A DNA stretch of 64,000 nucleotides, taken from NCBI GenBank assembly GCA_019359595.1, contig JAHHGZ010000003.1:124001-188000 (forward strand), given 5' to 3'. Positions 8,601 through 16,002 of this stretch are shown piece by piece. How positions within the stretch are numbered: position 1 is the stretch's first letter; every line of letters begins with the position of its first letter. The position numbers and the translations under genes are program-made. The DNA comes from Cyanomargarita calcarea GSE-NOS-MK-12-04C. Its GTDB lineage: Bacteria > Cyanobacteriota > Cyanobacteriia > Cyanobacteriales > Nostocaceae. The notes beneath the pieces are model-generated. The model ran no database searches, was not told where the DNA came from, and worked only from the letters and a program-made list of their open reading frames with translations.

Positions 8601-11007
8601 CGGTTCACCCATTGCCAATCGGAACAAAGCAGAAATCGAATCCTTAATAGGATTTTTTATCAACGTTTTGGTATTGCGTACAGACCTTTCTGGGGACTTG
8701 AGTTTTCAGGATTTGCTAATGCGAGTGAAATCAACCGCACTAGAAGCATACGTTCACCAAGATTTACCCTTTGAAAAATTAGTAGAAGAACTACAGCCCA
8801 GCAGAGACCTGAGTTATAACCCACTATTTCAAGTGATGTTCGTTCTCCAAAATCTTCCCAAACCAAATTTAAGTTTATCTGATGATGTATCTCTGAGTTA
8901 TGAGGAGGGCTACAACGGTACATCGAAGTTTGATTTGACATTGTTTATGGAAGACTCCCAAGAAGGCTTAGTCGCAACTTGCGAGTATAATCAGGATTTA
9001 TTTAATGCAGATACCATTACCCGAATGCTGGGACATTTCCAGACTTTACTGGAAAGTATAGTTAGCGATCCCCAGCAAAATATTTCCGAATTGCAACTAT
9101 TAACATCACCTGAATCCCAGCAGTTATTAATTGACTGGAATGATACTCACACGAACTATCCCCAAGATAAATGTGTTCATCAGTTATTTGAGGAACAGGT
9201 AGAGAAAACACCAGATGCGATCGCTATTGTTTTTGACAATCAAAAATTAACCTACCAAGAGTTAAACAGCCGAGCAAATCAGTTAGCACACTACTTACAA
9301 CACTTAGGTGTGAAGCCTGAAACAATTGTAGGTGTCTGTATCAAGCGTAGCCCAGAAATGGCGATCGCATTATTAGCTATCCTCAAAGCAGGTGGTGCTT
9401 ATGTACCTCTAGACCCAGCCTATCCCCAGGAACGTTTGGCTTTCATGCTCAAAGATAGTCAAGCAAAAGTACTGCTGACTCAAACAAATTTAGTTGAGTT
9501 GTTTGCTCAACCTAATTTGGATGTCATCTGTATCGATAGAGATTCACAACTACTTAGCCAACAGAGTACAGTAAATCTGCATAGCAAAGTGAAACCCCAT
9601 CACCTAGCTTATGTTATCTACACTTCCGGTTCTACTGGTGTACCCAAAGGTGTTGCAATAGAGCATCAAAGCTGTGTTGCGTTATTAACATGGTCAAGAG
9701 GGGTATTTACAGATGATGACCTAGCAGGAGTTTTAGCATCAACCTCTATTTGCTTTGATTTGTCAGTATTTGAGTTATTTGTTCCTCTGGGTTGGGGTGG
9801 AACAGTCATTCTCGTCGAGAATGCTTTGCATTTATCTTCTTTGACTGCTGAGGTCAGCTTGGTGAATACAGTTCCTAGCGTTATTGGAGAATTACTGCAA
9901 ACAGGCGCTTTACCAACTTCAGTCAGGACAGTTAATCTTGCTGGTGAGCCACTACAAAACCAACTTGTGCAGGAGATTTATCAAAATAATCATATTCATA
10001 AGGTTTTTAATCTTTACGGTCCTTCTGAAGATACAACCTATTCCACATTTGCTGAAGTACATAAAAAAGATAGTAGTGTAACTATTGGTCGTCCCATCGC
10101 CAATACACAAATTTATCTACTGGATACTAAATTACAACCAGTACCAGTTGGTGTACCAGGTGAGATTTATATTGGTGGTTCTGGTTTAGCTAGAGGATAT
10201 TTAAACCGACCAGAATTAACAAATGAAAGGTTTATAGCTAACCCTTTTAGTAGTAGAATAAATTCAAAGTTATATAAAACTGGAGATTTAGCCCGTTATT
10301 TACCAGATGGAAATATAGAGTATTTAGGGCGAGTCGATAATCAAGTTAAAATTAGAGGCTTTCGGATCGAGTTAGGCGAGATTGAGAATGCATTGCTAAA
10401 ACATTCAGCAGTGCGAGAGGTCGTAGTTTTAGCGCGAGAAGACAAAGCTTGTGATAAACAATTAGTCGCTTACATTGTTTCTTGGCAACATCAAATACCC
10501 ACAGTTAGCGAACTGCGAAACTATCTCAAAGAACTCTTGCCTGATTACATGATACCCGGTGTTTTCACTTTGCTAGACACCCTACCACTGTTACCCAACG
10601 GAAAAGTAGATCGTCGTGCTTTACCTGTTCCTGAAAGCCTGCGTCCAACATTAACAACTACTTATCAAGTACCCCAGTCAGAAATGGAACAGCAGATAGC
10701 CAAGCTTTGGCAAGAGGTACTGCATGTCGAACAAGTGGGTATTCATGATAACTTTTTTGACTTAGGTGGACATTCACTACTGATAATAAAAGTAAATAAT
10801 AAACTACGTGGGATTTTGCAGCGCGATATATCAGTAGTAACAATGTTTCAAAATCCAACTATTTATTCACTAGCGCAATATTTAAGTAAAGTGACAGAAG
10901 AGAAATCTATTTTTGAGCCAATACGCGATCGCATCCAAAAACAAAAACAAGCAAATAAGCAAAGCAAACAACTATTGATGAGGAAAGATAGACATAATCC
11001 TGGCTAA
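5680..11007 (+). CDS. Loading NRPS: FAAL-ACP-C-A(Ala)-PCP
   Basis: A 1775-residue starter enzyme. Residues 1-585 are a fatty-acyl-AMP ligase (YTSGSTGTPKG near 177, YHDMGLIGG, GRAKDLIIIRGRNLYPQDIE). It activates a fatty acid as the adenylate and loads the ACP at 610-690 (GMDSL near 640). A C domain (about 700-1130, HHIIADGWS), an A domain (about 1150-1640) and a PCP (DNFFDLGGHS near 1690) follow. My reading of the A-domain code is DLFNNALTYK, which I recall for alanine in microcystin synthetase McyA. The protein should make acyl-Ala-S-PCP. Its C-terminus is a Lys/Gln/Arg-rich tail of about 30 residues, seen also on the two other NRPS proteins that precede a PKS. The ATG at 5680 lacks a good Shine-Dalgarno. 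Acyl length cannot be predicted. Confidence 0.93.
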   Translation: MNQYSHSFQQSHRNCSTVVDILLFRSSTQPNRDAFTFLLDGETEQTTLTYQELDRLARRIAAKLQALGLTGERALLLYPAGLDFLIAFFGCLYAGVVAVTAYPPRNQRNTPRIKAIAQDAQAAIALTTTEILPTVQALMTDKASLGSLQWLTTDDLVEGLENSWQKPNINIDSLAFLQYTSGSTGTPKGVMISHGNLLHNAQTTCQFMEHSSESKFVTWLPMYHDMGLIGGILQPLYGGFPCIIMPPTSFLQRPYRWLQVISRYRGTTSGGPNFAYDLCVQKITSEQKATLDLSSWNVAFNGAEPIRHETLERFAQTFAECGFRREAFYPCYGMAETTLMVSGVDKATSPKIQAVQKSALAANRVVESSGEDGDRYNFVSCGRVIPDLKLVITNPETLNNSQVGEIGEIWVSGLSVGQGYWNREQETAETFRAYQVDTGDGPFLRTGDLGFVQDGEVFITGRAKDLIIIRGRNLYPQDIELTAERSHSSLRSGANAAFTVEVDNEEKLVIVQELEFRAKPNLAEVVNSIRQAVTEEYEVLVYAVVLIKPGSIPKTSSGKIQRRTTRAQFESGELNIVTNNILKTSNTIRESTQLQRSQLLNLSPRECQTLLESYLIEQEARVLGIAPDNINLEEPLTTLGMDSLKVFELKNRLEVDLEVEVSVADFFEGMSTRSLTSKILAEITVDGLPSLSLTQQRGTSGNSVYPLSFTQQGLWFLHQLNPNIPVYNIPIIIKFQGCFYLSALEESLNEIIKRHEVLRTSFAVIDEQPIQVINQAEPLNLRVEDLRELPERERDSTVEVLTREFAQQPFDLSERSLLRAKFLQINDKNYYLIITLHHIIADGWSISVFIKELTALYAAFSAGKSSPLAELPIQYGDFANWQQKWLDEQRIQPLLSYWKQKLQGELPILNLPTDRPRPPVQTFKGSQAKLVFPQTLKKQLRDLSRQQGVTLFMTLLTAFKILLYRYTGQTDILVGSPIANRNKAEIESLIGFFINVLVLRTDLSGDLSFQDLLMRVKSTALEAYVHQDLPFEKLVEELQPSRDLSYNPLFQVMFVLQNLPKPNLSLSDDVSLSYEEGYNGTSKFDLTLFMEDSQEGLVATCEYNQDLFNADTITRMLGHFQTLLESIVSDPQQNISELQLLTSPESQQLLIDWNDTHTNYPQDKCVHQLFEEQVEKTPDAIAIVFDNQKLTYQELNSRANQLAHYLQHLGVKPETIVGVCIKRSPEMAIALLAILKAGGAYVPLDPAYPQERLAFMLKDSQAKVLLTQTNLVELFAQPNLDVICIDRDSQLLSQQSTVNLHSKVKPHHLAYVIYTSGSTGVPKGVAIEHQSCVALLTWSRGVFTDDDLAGVLASTSICFDLSVFELFVPLGWGGTVILVENALHLSSLTAEVSLVNTVPSVIGELLQTGALPTSVRTVNLAGEPLQNQLVQEIYQNNHIHKVFNLYGPSEDTTYSTFAEVHKKDSSVTIGRPIANTQIYLLDTKLQPVPVGVPGEIYIGGSGLARGYLNRPELTNERFIANPFSSRINSKLYKTGDLARYLPDGNIEYLGRVDNQVKIRGFRIELGEIENALLKHSAVREVVVLAREDKACDKQLVAYIVSWQHQIPTVSELRNYLKELLPDYMIPGVFTLLDTLPLLPNGKVDRRALPVPESLRPTLTTTYQVPQSEMEQQIAKLWQEVLHVEQVGIHDNFFDLGGHSLLIIKVNNKLRGILQRDISVVTMFQNPTIYSLAQYLSKVTEEKSIFEPIRDRIQKQKQANKQSKQLLMRKDRHNPG

Positions 11008-11039
11008 TGTTTGGTTAAAAATTTTGGAGTTTACAAATA

Positions 11040-12446
11040 ATGCTTACTAGCACTTATCGCTCTTGGCAATTATTAACACTTTCTGCAAAGAGCAACGCAG
11101 AACTGAAAACTGCTACTGCAAATCTTGTCGATTACTTGAGGCAAAATCGTGACTTTAAGCTCGTAGATGTGGCTCATACATTGCAACGAGAGCAACAGGC
11201 TTTTAAACATCGACGGATGGTTATTTGCCAAAATATAGAAGATGCGATCGCTGCACTTGAAGATCCAAAGCGCCTACTTACCAACATCCAGGAAACAGAA
11301 GAACGCCCTGTAGCTTTTATGTTCCCTGGACTTGGTACTCACTACGTCAACATGGCTTGGGAACTCTACCAAGTAGAACCGATATTTCAGGATCAAGTTG
11401 ACTACTGTTGTGAATTTCTGCAACCACTCTTAGGTGAAGACTTACGAGATGTGATATATTCCCATAGGGGTTCTCCAGTAAACCAACATTCATCTCAAGA
11501 AAATTCTCAAGGTTTGGATTTGCGAAAAATGTTAGGTCGCAGCCAGACACAAACGGATGCAAAGATGGTGTCTGCAACGTCTTTACTCAATCAAACTCAC
11601 CTTGCTCAACCAGCCATTTTTGTGATTGAGTATGCCTTAGCACAGTTACTGGTATCTTGGGGAATTCGTCCCCAAGCAATGATTGGCTATAGTATTGGTG
11701 AATATGTAGCAGCGACTTTGGCGGGGGTGTTATCCCTAAAAGAAGGTTTAACACTGATTGCTGCAAGAGCGAAGATGATTCAAAAGTTACCTGCTGGAGC
11801 AATGCTTGCAGTTCCACTTTCGCAAGCGGAAATATCTCCCCTGCTCAATGACAAACTCTCACTCTCTGCGGTCAATGGGTCGTCGATGGGTGTAGTAGCA
11901 GGCGAAATCGATGCCATAGAAGCTTTGGAACAGCAGTTAATTAAAAAAGGTTTAGCTTGTCGCCGTTTGGAAACTTCCCATGCTTTCCACTCTCATATGA
12001 TGGAGGGCGCTACCTCTAATTTGCGGGAACTGGTAAAAACATTTAACCTCCAACCACCAGAAATCCCTTATATATCCAATGTCACAGGAACTTGGATAAC
12101 AGCAGCAGAAGCTACAAACCCCGATTATTGGGTTAAACATTTGTGTCAGCCCGTGTTATTCGCTCCCGGTATCCAAGATTTATGGAAAGAACATTATCCA
12201 ATTTTATTGGAAGTTGGTCCTGGACAGACTCTAGGTAGCTTTGCTCTTCAATGTATAGAAAATAATCCAGCAGTTAGCCAAATTGTATTACCTTCTCTCA
12301 AATATTCTTATGATAAAAAACCAGACGTAGCATTTTTACTGAAAACATTGGGTAGGCTTTGGTTAGCAGGAGTGCAAATAGATTGGACAGAATTTTATGC
12401 TCATGAAAGTCCTAATATAATTCCTTTACCTGCATATATCATTTAA
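11040..12446 (+). CDS. Discrete PKS acyltransferase (AT) with KS-AT linker
   Basis: A 468-residue stand-alone AT. Residues 1-85 match the KS-AT linker of PKS modules (SWQLLTLSAKSNAEL, VAHTLQREQQAFKHRR). The AT fold follows, with MFPGLGTHY, active-site GYSIGEY and catalytic SHAFHS. It ends in the post-AT linker at IIPLPAYII, just short of the usual YPFERQRYW. It therefore looks excised from a cis-AT module rather than a classical trans-AT. It shares with the PKS2 AT an insertion (GLDLRKMLGR) and GYSIGEY, which the PKS3 AT lacks. It lies directly before the hydroxymalonyl-ACP cassette, and the PKS1 AT is dead, so I infer that it transfers hydroxymalonyl from its ACP to PKS1, as discrete ZmaF-type ATs do in zwittermicin. 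GGAG at 11026-11029 supports the ATG at 11040. Confidence 0.88.
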   Translation: MLTSTYRSWQLLTLSAKSNAELKTATANLVDYLRQNRDFKLVDVAHTLQREQQAFKHRRMVICQNIEDAIAALEDPKRLLTNIQETEERPVAFMFPGLGTHYVNMAWELYQVEPIFQDQVDYCCEFLQPLLGEDLRDVIYSHRGSPVNQHSSQENSQGLDLRKMLGRSQTQTDAKMVSATSLLNQTHLAQPAIFVIEYALAQLLVSWGIRPQAMIGYSIGEYVAATLAGVLSLKEGLTLIAARAKMIQKLPAGAMLAVPLSQAEISPLLNDKLSLSAVNGSSMGVVAGEIDAIEALEQQLIKKGLACRRLETSHAFHSHMMEGATSNLRELVKTFNLQPPEIPYISNVTGTWITAAEATNPDYWVKHLCQPVLFAPGIQDLWKEHYPILLEVGPGQTLGSFALQCIENNPAVSQIVLPSLKYSYDKKPDVAFLLKTLGRLWLAGVQIDWTEFYAHESPNIIPLPAYII

Positions 12447-12504
12447 CCAGTAAGTACAAGTTAAGCACAAGCAAGTAAATTCAAACGTCAACTAATATTA
12501 GGTT

Positions 12505-13359
12505 ATGGAAATTAAAATGGTAGGTGTTGTTGGTGCAGGGGTAATGGGAATAGGGCTTGCCCAAAACCTTGCTCAAACAGGTCATCAAGTTCTTCTTGTA
12601 GATACATCAGAAGATATTCTGGATAAAGCTAAACAGGAAATCAGGAAAAATATCCGCTTTCAGGGATTTTTTAAAAAAGGTGATCGCCAAGAAAGTCAAG
12701 ATGATATCATTGAAAAAATAGAATTTTCGACAAACTATAAAATCCTAGAAAATGTAGATTTTGTAGTTGAAAATGTTACCGAAAAATGGGATATTAAAAA
12801 TAAGGTATATCCTCTATTAGATTCTATTTGCCCAGCAGATTGCATTTTCGCTGCTAACACATCAGCAATTCCCATTACTCGGATTGCTTCAGTCACAAAA
12901 CGTGCCGATCGCGTTATTGGTATTCACTTTATGAATCCCGTACCCGTGAAGCCAATGGTGGAGATGATTCGTGGATATCATACCTCTGAAACAACAATTG
13001 AGACAGCAAAAAAAATGCTCTCTCAGATGGGTAAAGAATCTATAATTGTGAATGATTCACCCGGTTTTGTTTCCAACCGTGTGTTGATGTTAACTATTAA
13101 CGAAGCTGTCTTTCTGTTGCAAGACCAAGTTGCGACAGCAGAAAATATAGACAAAATTTTTAAAGGCTGCTTTGGTCACAAAATGGGTCCTTTAGAAACA
13201 GCAGATTTGATTGGTCTAGACACCATTTTATTTTCTATTGAAGTTTTGTATGAGAACTTTAATGATAGTAAATATAGACCATGCCCTCTACTAAAAAAAA
13301 TGGTGGATGCTGGGTTGCACGGGAGAAAAAATGGTAAAGGATTTTATGTATACCAATAA
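12505..13359 (+). CDS. 3-hydroxyacyl dehydrogenase of hydroxymalonyl-ACP pathway (FkbK/ZmaG-like)
   Basis: A 284-residue NAD-dependent dehydrogenase of the 3-hydroxybutyryl-CoA dehydrogenase fold. The N-terminal Rossmann motif is GVVGAGVMGIGLAQ, followed by NTSAIPIT, HFMNPVP with the catalytic His and the substrate-pocket segment SPGFVSNRVLM. In extender-unit pathways this enzyme oxidises glyceryl-ACP at C3 to the semialdehyde. It opens a four-gene cassette with ACP, acyl dehydrogenase and FkbH-type genes, which gives the assignment; alone it could be read as a fatty-acid enzyme. Only 20 bases separate it from the ACP gene. Length is normal and key residues are present. Confidence 0.88.
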   Translation: MEIKMVGVVGAGVMGIGLAQNLAQTGHQVLLVDTSEDILDKAKQEIRKNIRFQGFFKKGDRQESQDDIIEKIEFSTNYKILENVDFVVENVTEKWDIKNKVYPLLDSICPADCIFAANTSAIPITRIASVTKRADRVIGIHFMNPVPVKPMVEMIRGYHTSETTIETAKKMLSQMGKESIIVNDSPGFVSNRVLMLTINEAVFLLQDQVATAENIDKIFKGCFGHKMGPLETADLIGLDTILFSIEVLYENFNDSKYRPCPLLKKMVDAGLHGRKNGKGFYVYQ

Positions 13360-13379
13360 ATAGGAATAATTTCAGAATA

Positions 13380-13631
13380 ATGAATGAAATTCAATCTAGA
13401 ATCAAAGCTTTCCTCTCAAAATTTTTCGGTAGTCACGATTTAAAACCAGATGAAGACATTTTTGCTTTGGGCTTTGTCAATTCGATGTTTGCCATGCAAC
13501 TTGTTCTATTTGTAGAGCAAGAGTTTCAAATTTCTATTGATAATGAAGATTTAGAATTTGAAAACTTCCGCACCATAAATTCTATTGCTAATTTAGTTGA
13601 ACGTAAAACTGCTGTTCTCATGCAGAAATAA
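13380..13631 (+). CDS. Discrete acyl carrier protein for hydroxymalonyl (FkbJ/ZmaD-like)
   Basis: An 83-residue carrier protein. The phosphopantetheine site is FALGFVNSMFAMQLV, with Ser in an NSM context instead of the usual DSL. This variant around the serine fits my memory of FkbJ-type carriers. The protein should carry glyceryl, then 2-hydroxy-3-oxopropionyl and hydroxymalonyl groups made by the neighbouring enzymes. It lies between the dehydrogenase and the acyl-dehydrogenase genes with gaps of 20 and 41 bases. It is not fused to any module, which fits an extender-unit ACP that must dock with an AT. Confidence 0.88.
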   Translation: MNEIQSRIKAFLSKFFGSHDLKPDEDIFALGFVNSMFAMQLVLFVEQEFQISIDNEDLEFENFRTINSIANLVERKTAVLMQK

Positions 13632-13672
13632 AATCTAAATCGCCATTTTTAATAAGTGGCAGAGATGAGACT

Positions 13673-14857
13673 ATGAAACTCGAACTATCTGCTCAACAAA
13701 AAAATTATCAAGCTGAATTCAGAGATTTTGTTAATGAGGAAATATATCCTTGTGCTGGGGAATGGGATAGAAAAGAATTTACGCCACCAGAGCTAATCAA
13801 AAAAATAGCAGAACGTGGTTTTCTCGGTGCCATATTACCGCAAGAATATGGTGGTAAAGCAATGGACATGATGACCTACGGTATTCTTAATGAGGAAATT
13901 GGACGGGGATGTTCTTCTGTACGCAGTTTGTTAACAGTCCATAACATGGTTTCCCAAGCGGTATGTAAATGGGGAAATAAATCTCAAAAAGAGTATTGGC
14001 TTCCCAAATTTGCATCTGGAGAAATTATTGCTGCTTTTGCATTGAGCGAGCCTAATGTAGGTAGCGACGCTAAAAGTGTAGAAACAACAGCAACACTTTC
14101 TGGTGATGCTTATATTTTAAATGGGCAAAAGAAATGGATTACCTATGGACAAATAGCAGATATATTTTTAGTTTTTGCTAAATGCGAAGGTAAACCAGGT
14201 GCTTTTTTAGTGGGAAAAAATAGCCCAGGTTTTTCCGTCAAACCGATGTCTGGTATTTTAGGTACTAAGGCTTCGATGGTTGCGGAATTGCAATTTGATA
14301 ACTGCCACGTACCTCTAGAAAATTTAGTAGGTAAATTGGGTTTTGGATTCTCCTATATTGCTTCTTCTGCACTTGATTATGGTAGATATAGTGTAGCAAC
14401 GGGTAGTGTGGGTATTGCTCAAGCTTGTTTAGAAGCTTGCATCAAGTACACTAACGAGCGAAAACAATTTGATGTGTATCTGAAAGAACACCAATTAATT
14501 CGCCAAAAGATTGCTCAAATGATAACTAATGCAAAAGCAGCAAGACTGTTATGTTATCAAGCAGGTTATCTCAAAGATATTAACGATCCAAATTCAATTA
14601 TGGATACTTCTATTGCCAAGTACTTTGCATCTACAGTAGCAACGAAAATAGCAAATGATGCTGTACAAATTCATGGTGCTAATGGTTGTAGTAGTGAGTA
14701 CCCAGTAGAAAGATATTTGCGCGACTCGAAAATTATGGAAATTATTGAAGGCAGTACTCAAATTCAAGAAATTACCATTGCCGAGTCAGGTTATCAAGAT
14801 TATCTTCTTTCCAGCGTCTCTACAGGCTTTAAAAATAAACTAGCAGAAAGGATTTAA
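13673..14857 (+). CDS. Acyl-ACP dehydrogenase of hydroxymalonyl-ACP pathway (FkbI/ZmaE-like)
   Basis: A 394-residue FAD enzyme of the acyl-CoA dehydrogenase superfamily. Typical motifs are AFALSEPNVGSDAKS near residue 120, KKWITYGQIADIFLVFA, an arginine-containing ERKQFD segment and the C-terminal catalytic-base region MEIIEGSTQIQEI. In FkbI-type pathways it oxidises the aldehyde stage on the ACP to give the 2-substituted malonyl-ACP. It is the third gene of the cassette and ends 3 bases before the FkbH start, so the two are translationally coupled. Length and motifs are normal. Confidence 0.88.
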   Translation: MKLELSAQQKNYQAEFRDFVNEEIYPCAGEWDRKEFTPPELIKKIAERGFLGAILPQEYGGKAMDMMTYGILNEEIGRGCSSVRSLLTVHNMVSQAVCKWGNKSQKEYWLPKFASGEIIAAFALSEPNVGSDAKSVETTATLSGDAYILNGQKKWITYGQIADIFLVFAKCEGKPGAFLVGKNSPGFSVKPMSGILGTKASMVAELQFDNCHVPLENLVGKLGFGFSYIASSALDYGRYSVATGSVGIAQACLEACIKYTNERKQFDVYLKEHQLIRQKIAQMITNAKAARLLCYQAGYLKDINDPNSIMDTSIAKYFASTVATKIANDAVQIHGANGCSSEYPVERYLRDSKIMEIIEGSTQIQEITIAESGYQDYLLSSVSTGFKNKLAERI

Positions 14858-14860
14858 GAT

Positions 14861-15931
14861 ATGATTAGCACTAAAGAACAGGATGTAGACAGCAAACAAA
14901 AAGACAGAAAAGTCATTAAATGTGTTGTTTGGGATTTAGATAATACTCTATGGCACGGTGTTCTACTGGAAGATGAACAAGTTTCCTTACGGGAAAATAT
15001 AGTAAATCTTATTCACACTTTAGATAACCGTGGTATGCTGCAATCCATAGCCAGTAAAAACGAAAGCGCAACAGCAATAGATAAATTAAAAGAATTCGGA
15101 TTAAATGAGTATTTTCTCTATCCTCAAATCAATTGGAATTCCAAAGCATCTTCCATCAAGGAAATTGCTACATCACTAAATATTGGTTTAGATGCGATCG
15201 CCTTCATTGATGACCAATTATTTGAGCTTGAAGAAGTAAAATTTACCCTGCCAGAAATTCTTTGTATAAATGCCGATGAAATTGGTAATATTTTAGATAT
15301 GCTTGTGATGAATCCCCGTTTTATTACGGAAGATTCAAGCCTGAGAAGGTTGATGTACATCCGCGATATAGAAAGGCTGAACGCGGAAAAAAAATTTGTT
15401 GGTACAGCAGATGAATTCTTAGCTACGCTCAATATGCATTTCACAATATCTACTGCCAAAGAAGACGATTTACAGCGTGCAGAAGAATTAACATTACGAA
15501 CTAACCAATTGAATACAACAGGTTATACTTATTCCTATGACGAACTTAATCATTTTCGTCAATCAGAAAACTATAAGCTGCTAATTGCAAGTTTGGAAGA
15601 TAAGTATGGAAGCTACGGAAAAATAGGTTTAGCTCTAATGAAATTCCAAGCTGACATATGGACAATCAAACTTTTGCTGATGTCCTGTCGGGTTATGTCA
15701 AGAGGAGTCGGGACAATTATGATGAATCATGTTATGAGTCTGGCTCAAAAAAATAATGTCCATCTTCTGGCAGAGTTTATACCAAATGATCGCAATAGGA
15801 TGATGTATATATCTTATAAATTTGCGGGGTTCAAGGAAATTGGGAAGAAAGATAATTTGGTAATTTTTGAAAATGATTTAAGTCGGATTCAAAATGTGCC
15901 TTCGTATGTCAATTTTCAAGTAATCGATTAA
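14861..15931 (+). CDS. FkbH-type HAD phosphatase/glyceryl transferase
   Basis: A 356-residue FkbH-like protein. The HAD nucleophile motif VVWDLDNTLWHG lies near residues 24-35. Further signatures are IASKNESATA, AIAFIDDQLFELEEV and a C-terminal acyltransferase-like half with LLMSCRVMSRGVGT. FkbH proteins take D-1,3-bisphosphoglycerate, remove the phosphate and load the glyceryl unit onto the dedicated ACP. This is the first step of the hydroxymalonyl or methoxymalonyl route. No FkbG-type O-methyltransferase is in the window, so hydroxymalonyl-ACP is the predicted product. The Shine-Dalgarno AAAGGA overlaps the end of the preceding gene. Confidence 0.9.
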   Translation: MISTKEQDVDSKQKDRKVIKCVVWDLDNTLWHGVLLEDEQVSLRENIVNLIHTLDNRGMLQSIASKNESATAIDKLKEFGLNEYFLYPQINWNSKASSIKEIATSLNIGLDAIAFIDDQLFELEEVKFTLPEILCINADEIGNILDMLVMNPRFITEDSSLRRLMYIRDIERLNAEKKFVGTADEFLATLNMHFTISTAKEDDLQRAEELTLRTNQLNTTGYTYSYDELNHFRQSENYKLLIASLEDKYGSYGKIGLALMKFQADIWTIKLLLMSCRVMSRGVGTIMMNHVMSLAQKNNVHLLAEFIPNDRNRMMYISYKFAGFKEIGKKDNLVIFENDLSRIQNVPSYVNFQVID

Positions 15932-16002
15932 CTAATTTAATAAGAATTAAAATCTTGAATATCGCAAAGCATCTAGTCAAAACTCAAAAACGTTTCAATG
16001 TT

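Noticed and set aside
11040-12446. Classical trans-AT polyketide system
   Set aside because: The discrete AT keeps KS-AT and post-AT linkers of cis-AT modules, and two of the three PKS modules have intact cis ATs.
15124-15459. Minus-strand open frame of 111 codons
   Set aside because: It lies wholly inside the FkbH-type gene, which has clear family motifs; the antisense product has no recognisable feature.
11040-15931. Methoxymalonyl-ACP pathway
   Set aside because: No O-methyltransferase gene or domain was found in the window, so hydroxymalonyl is the simpler reading.
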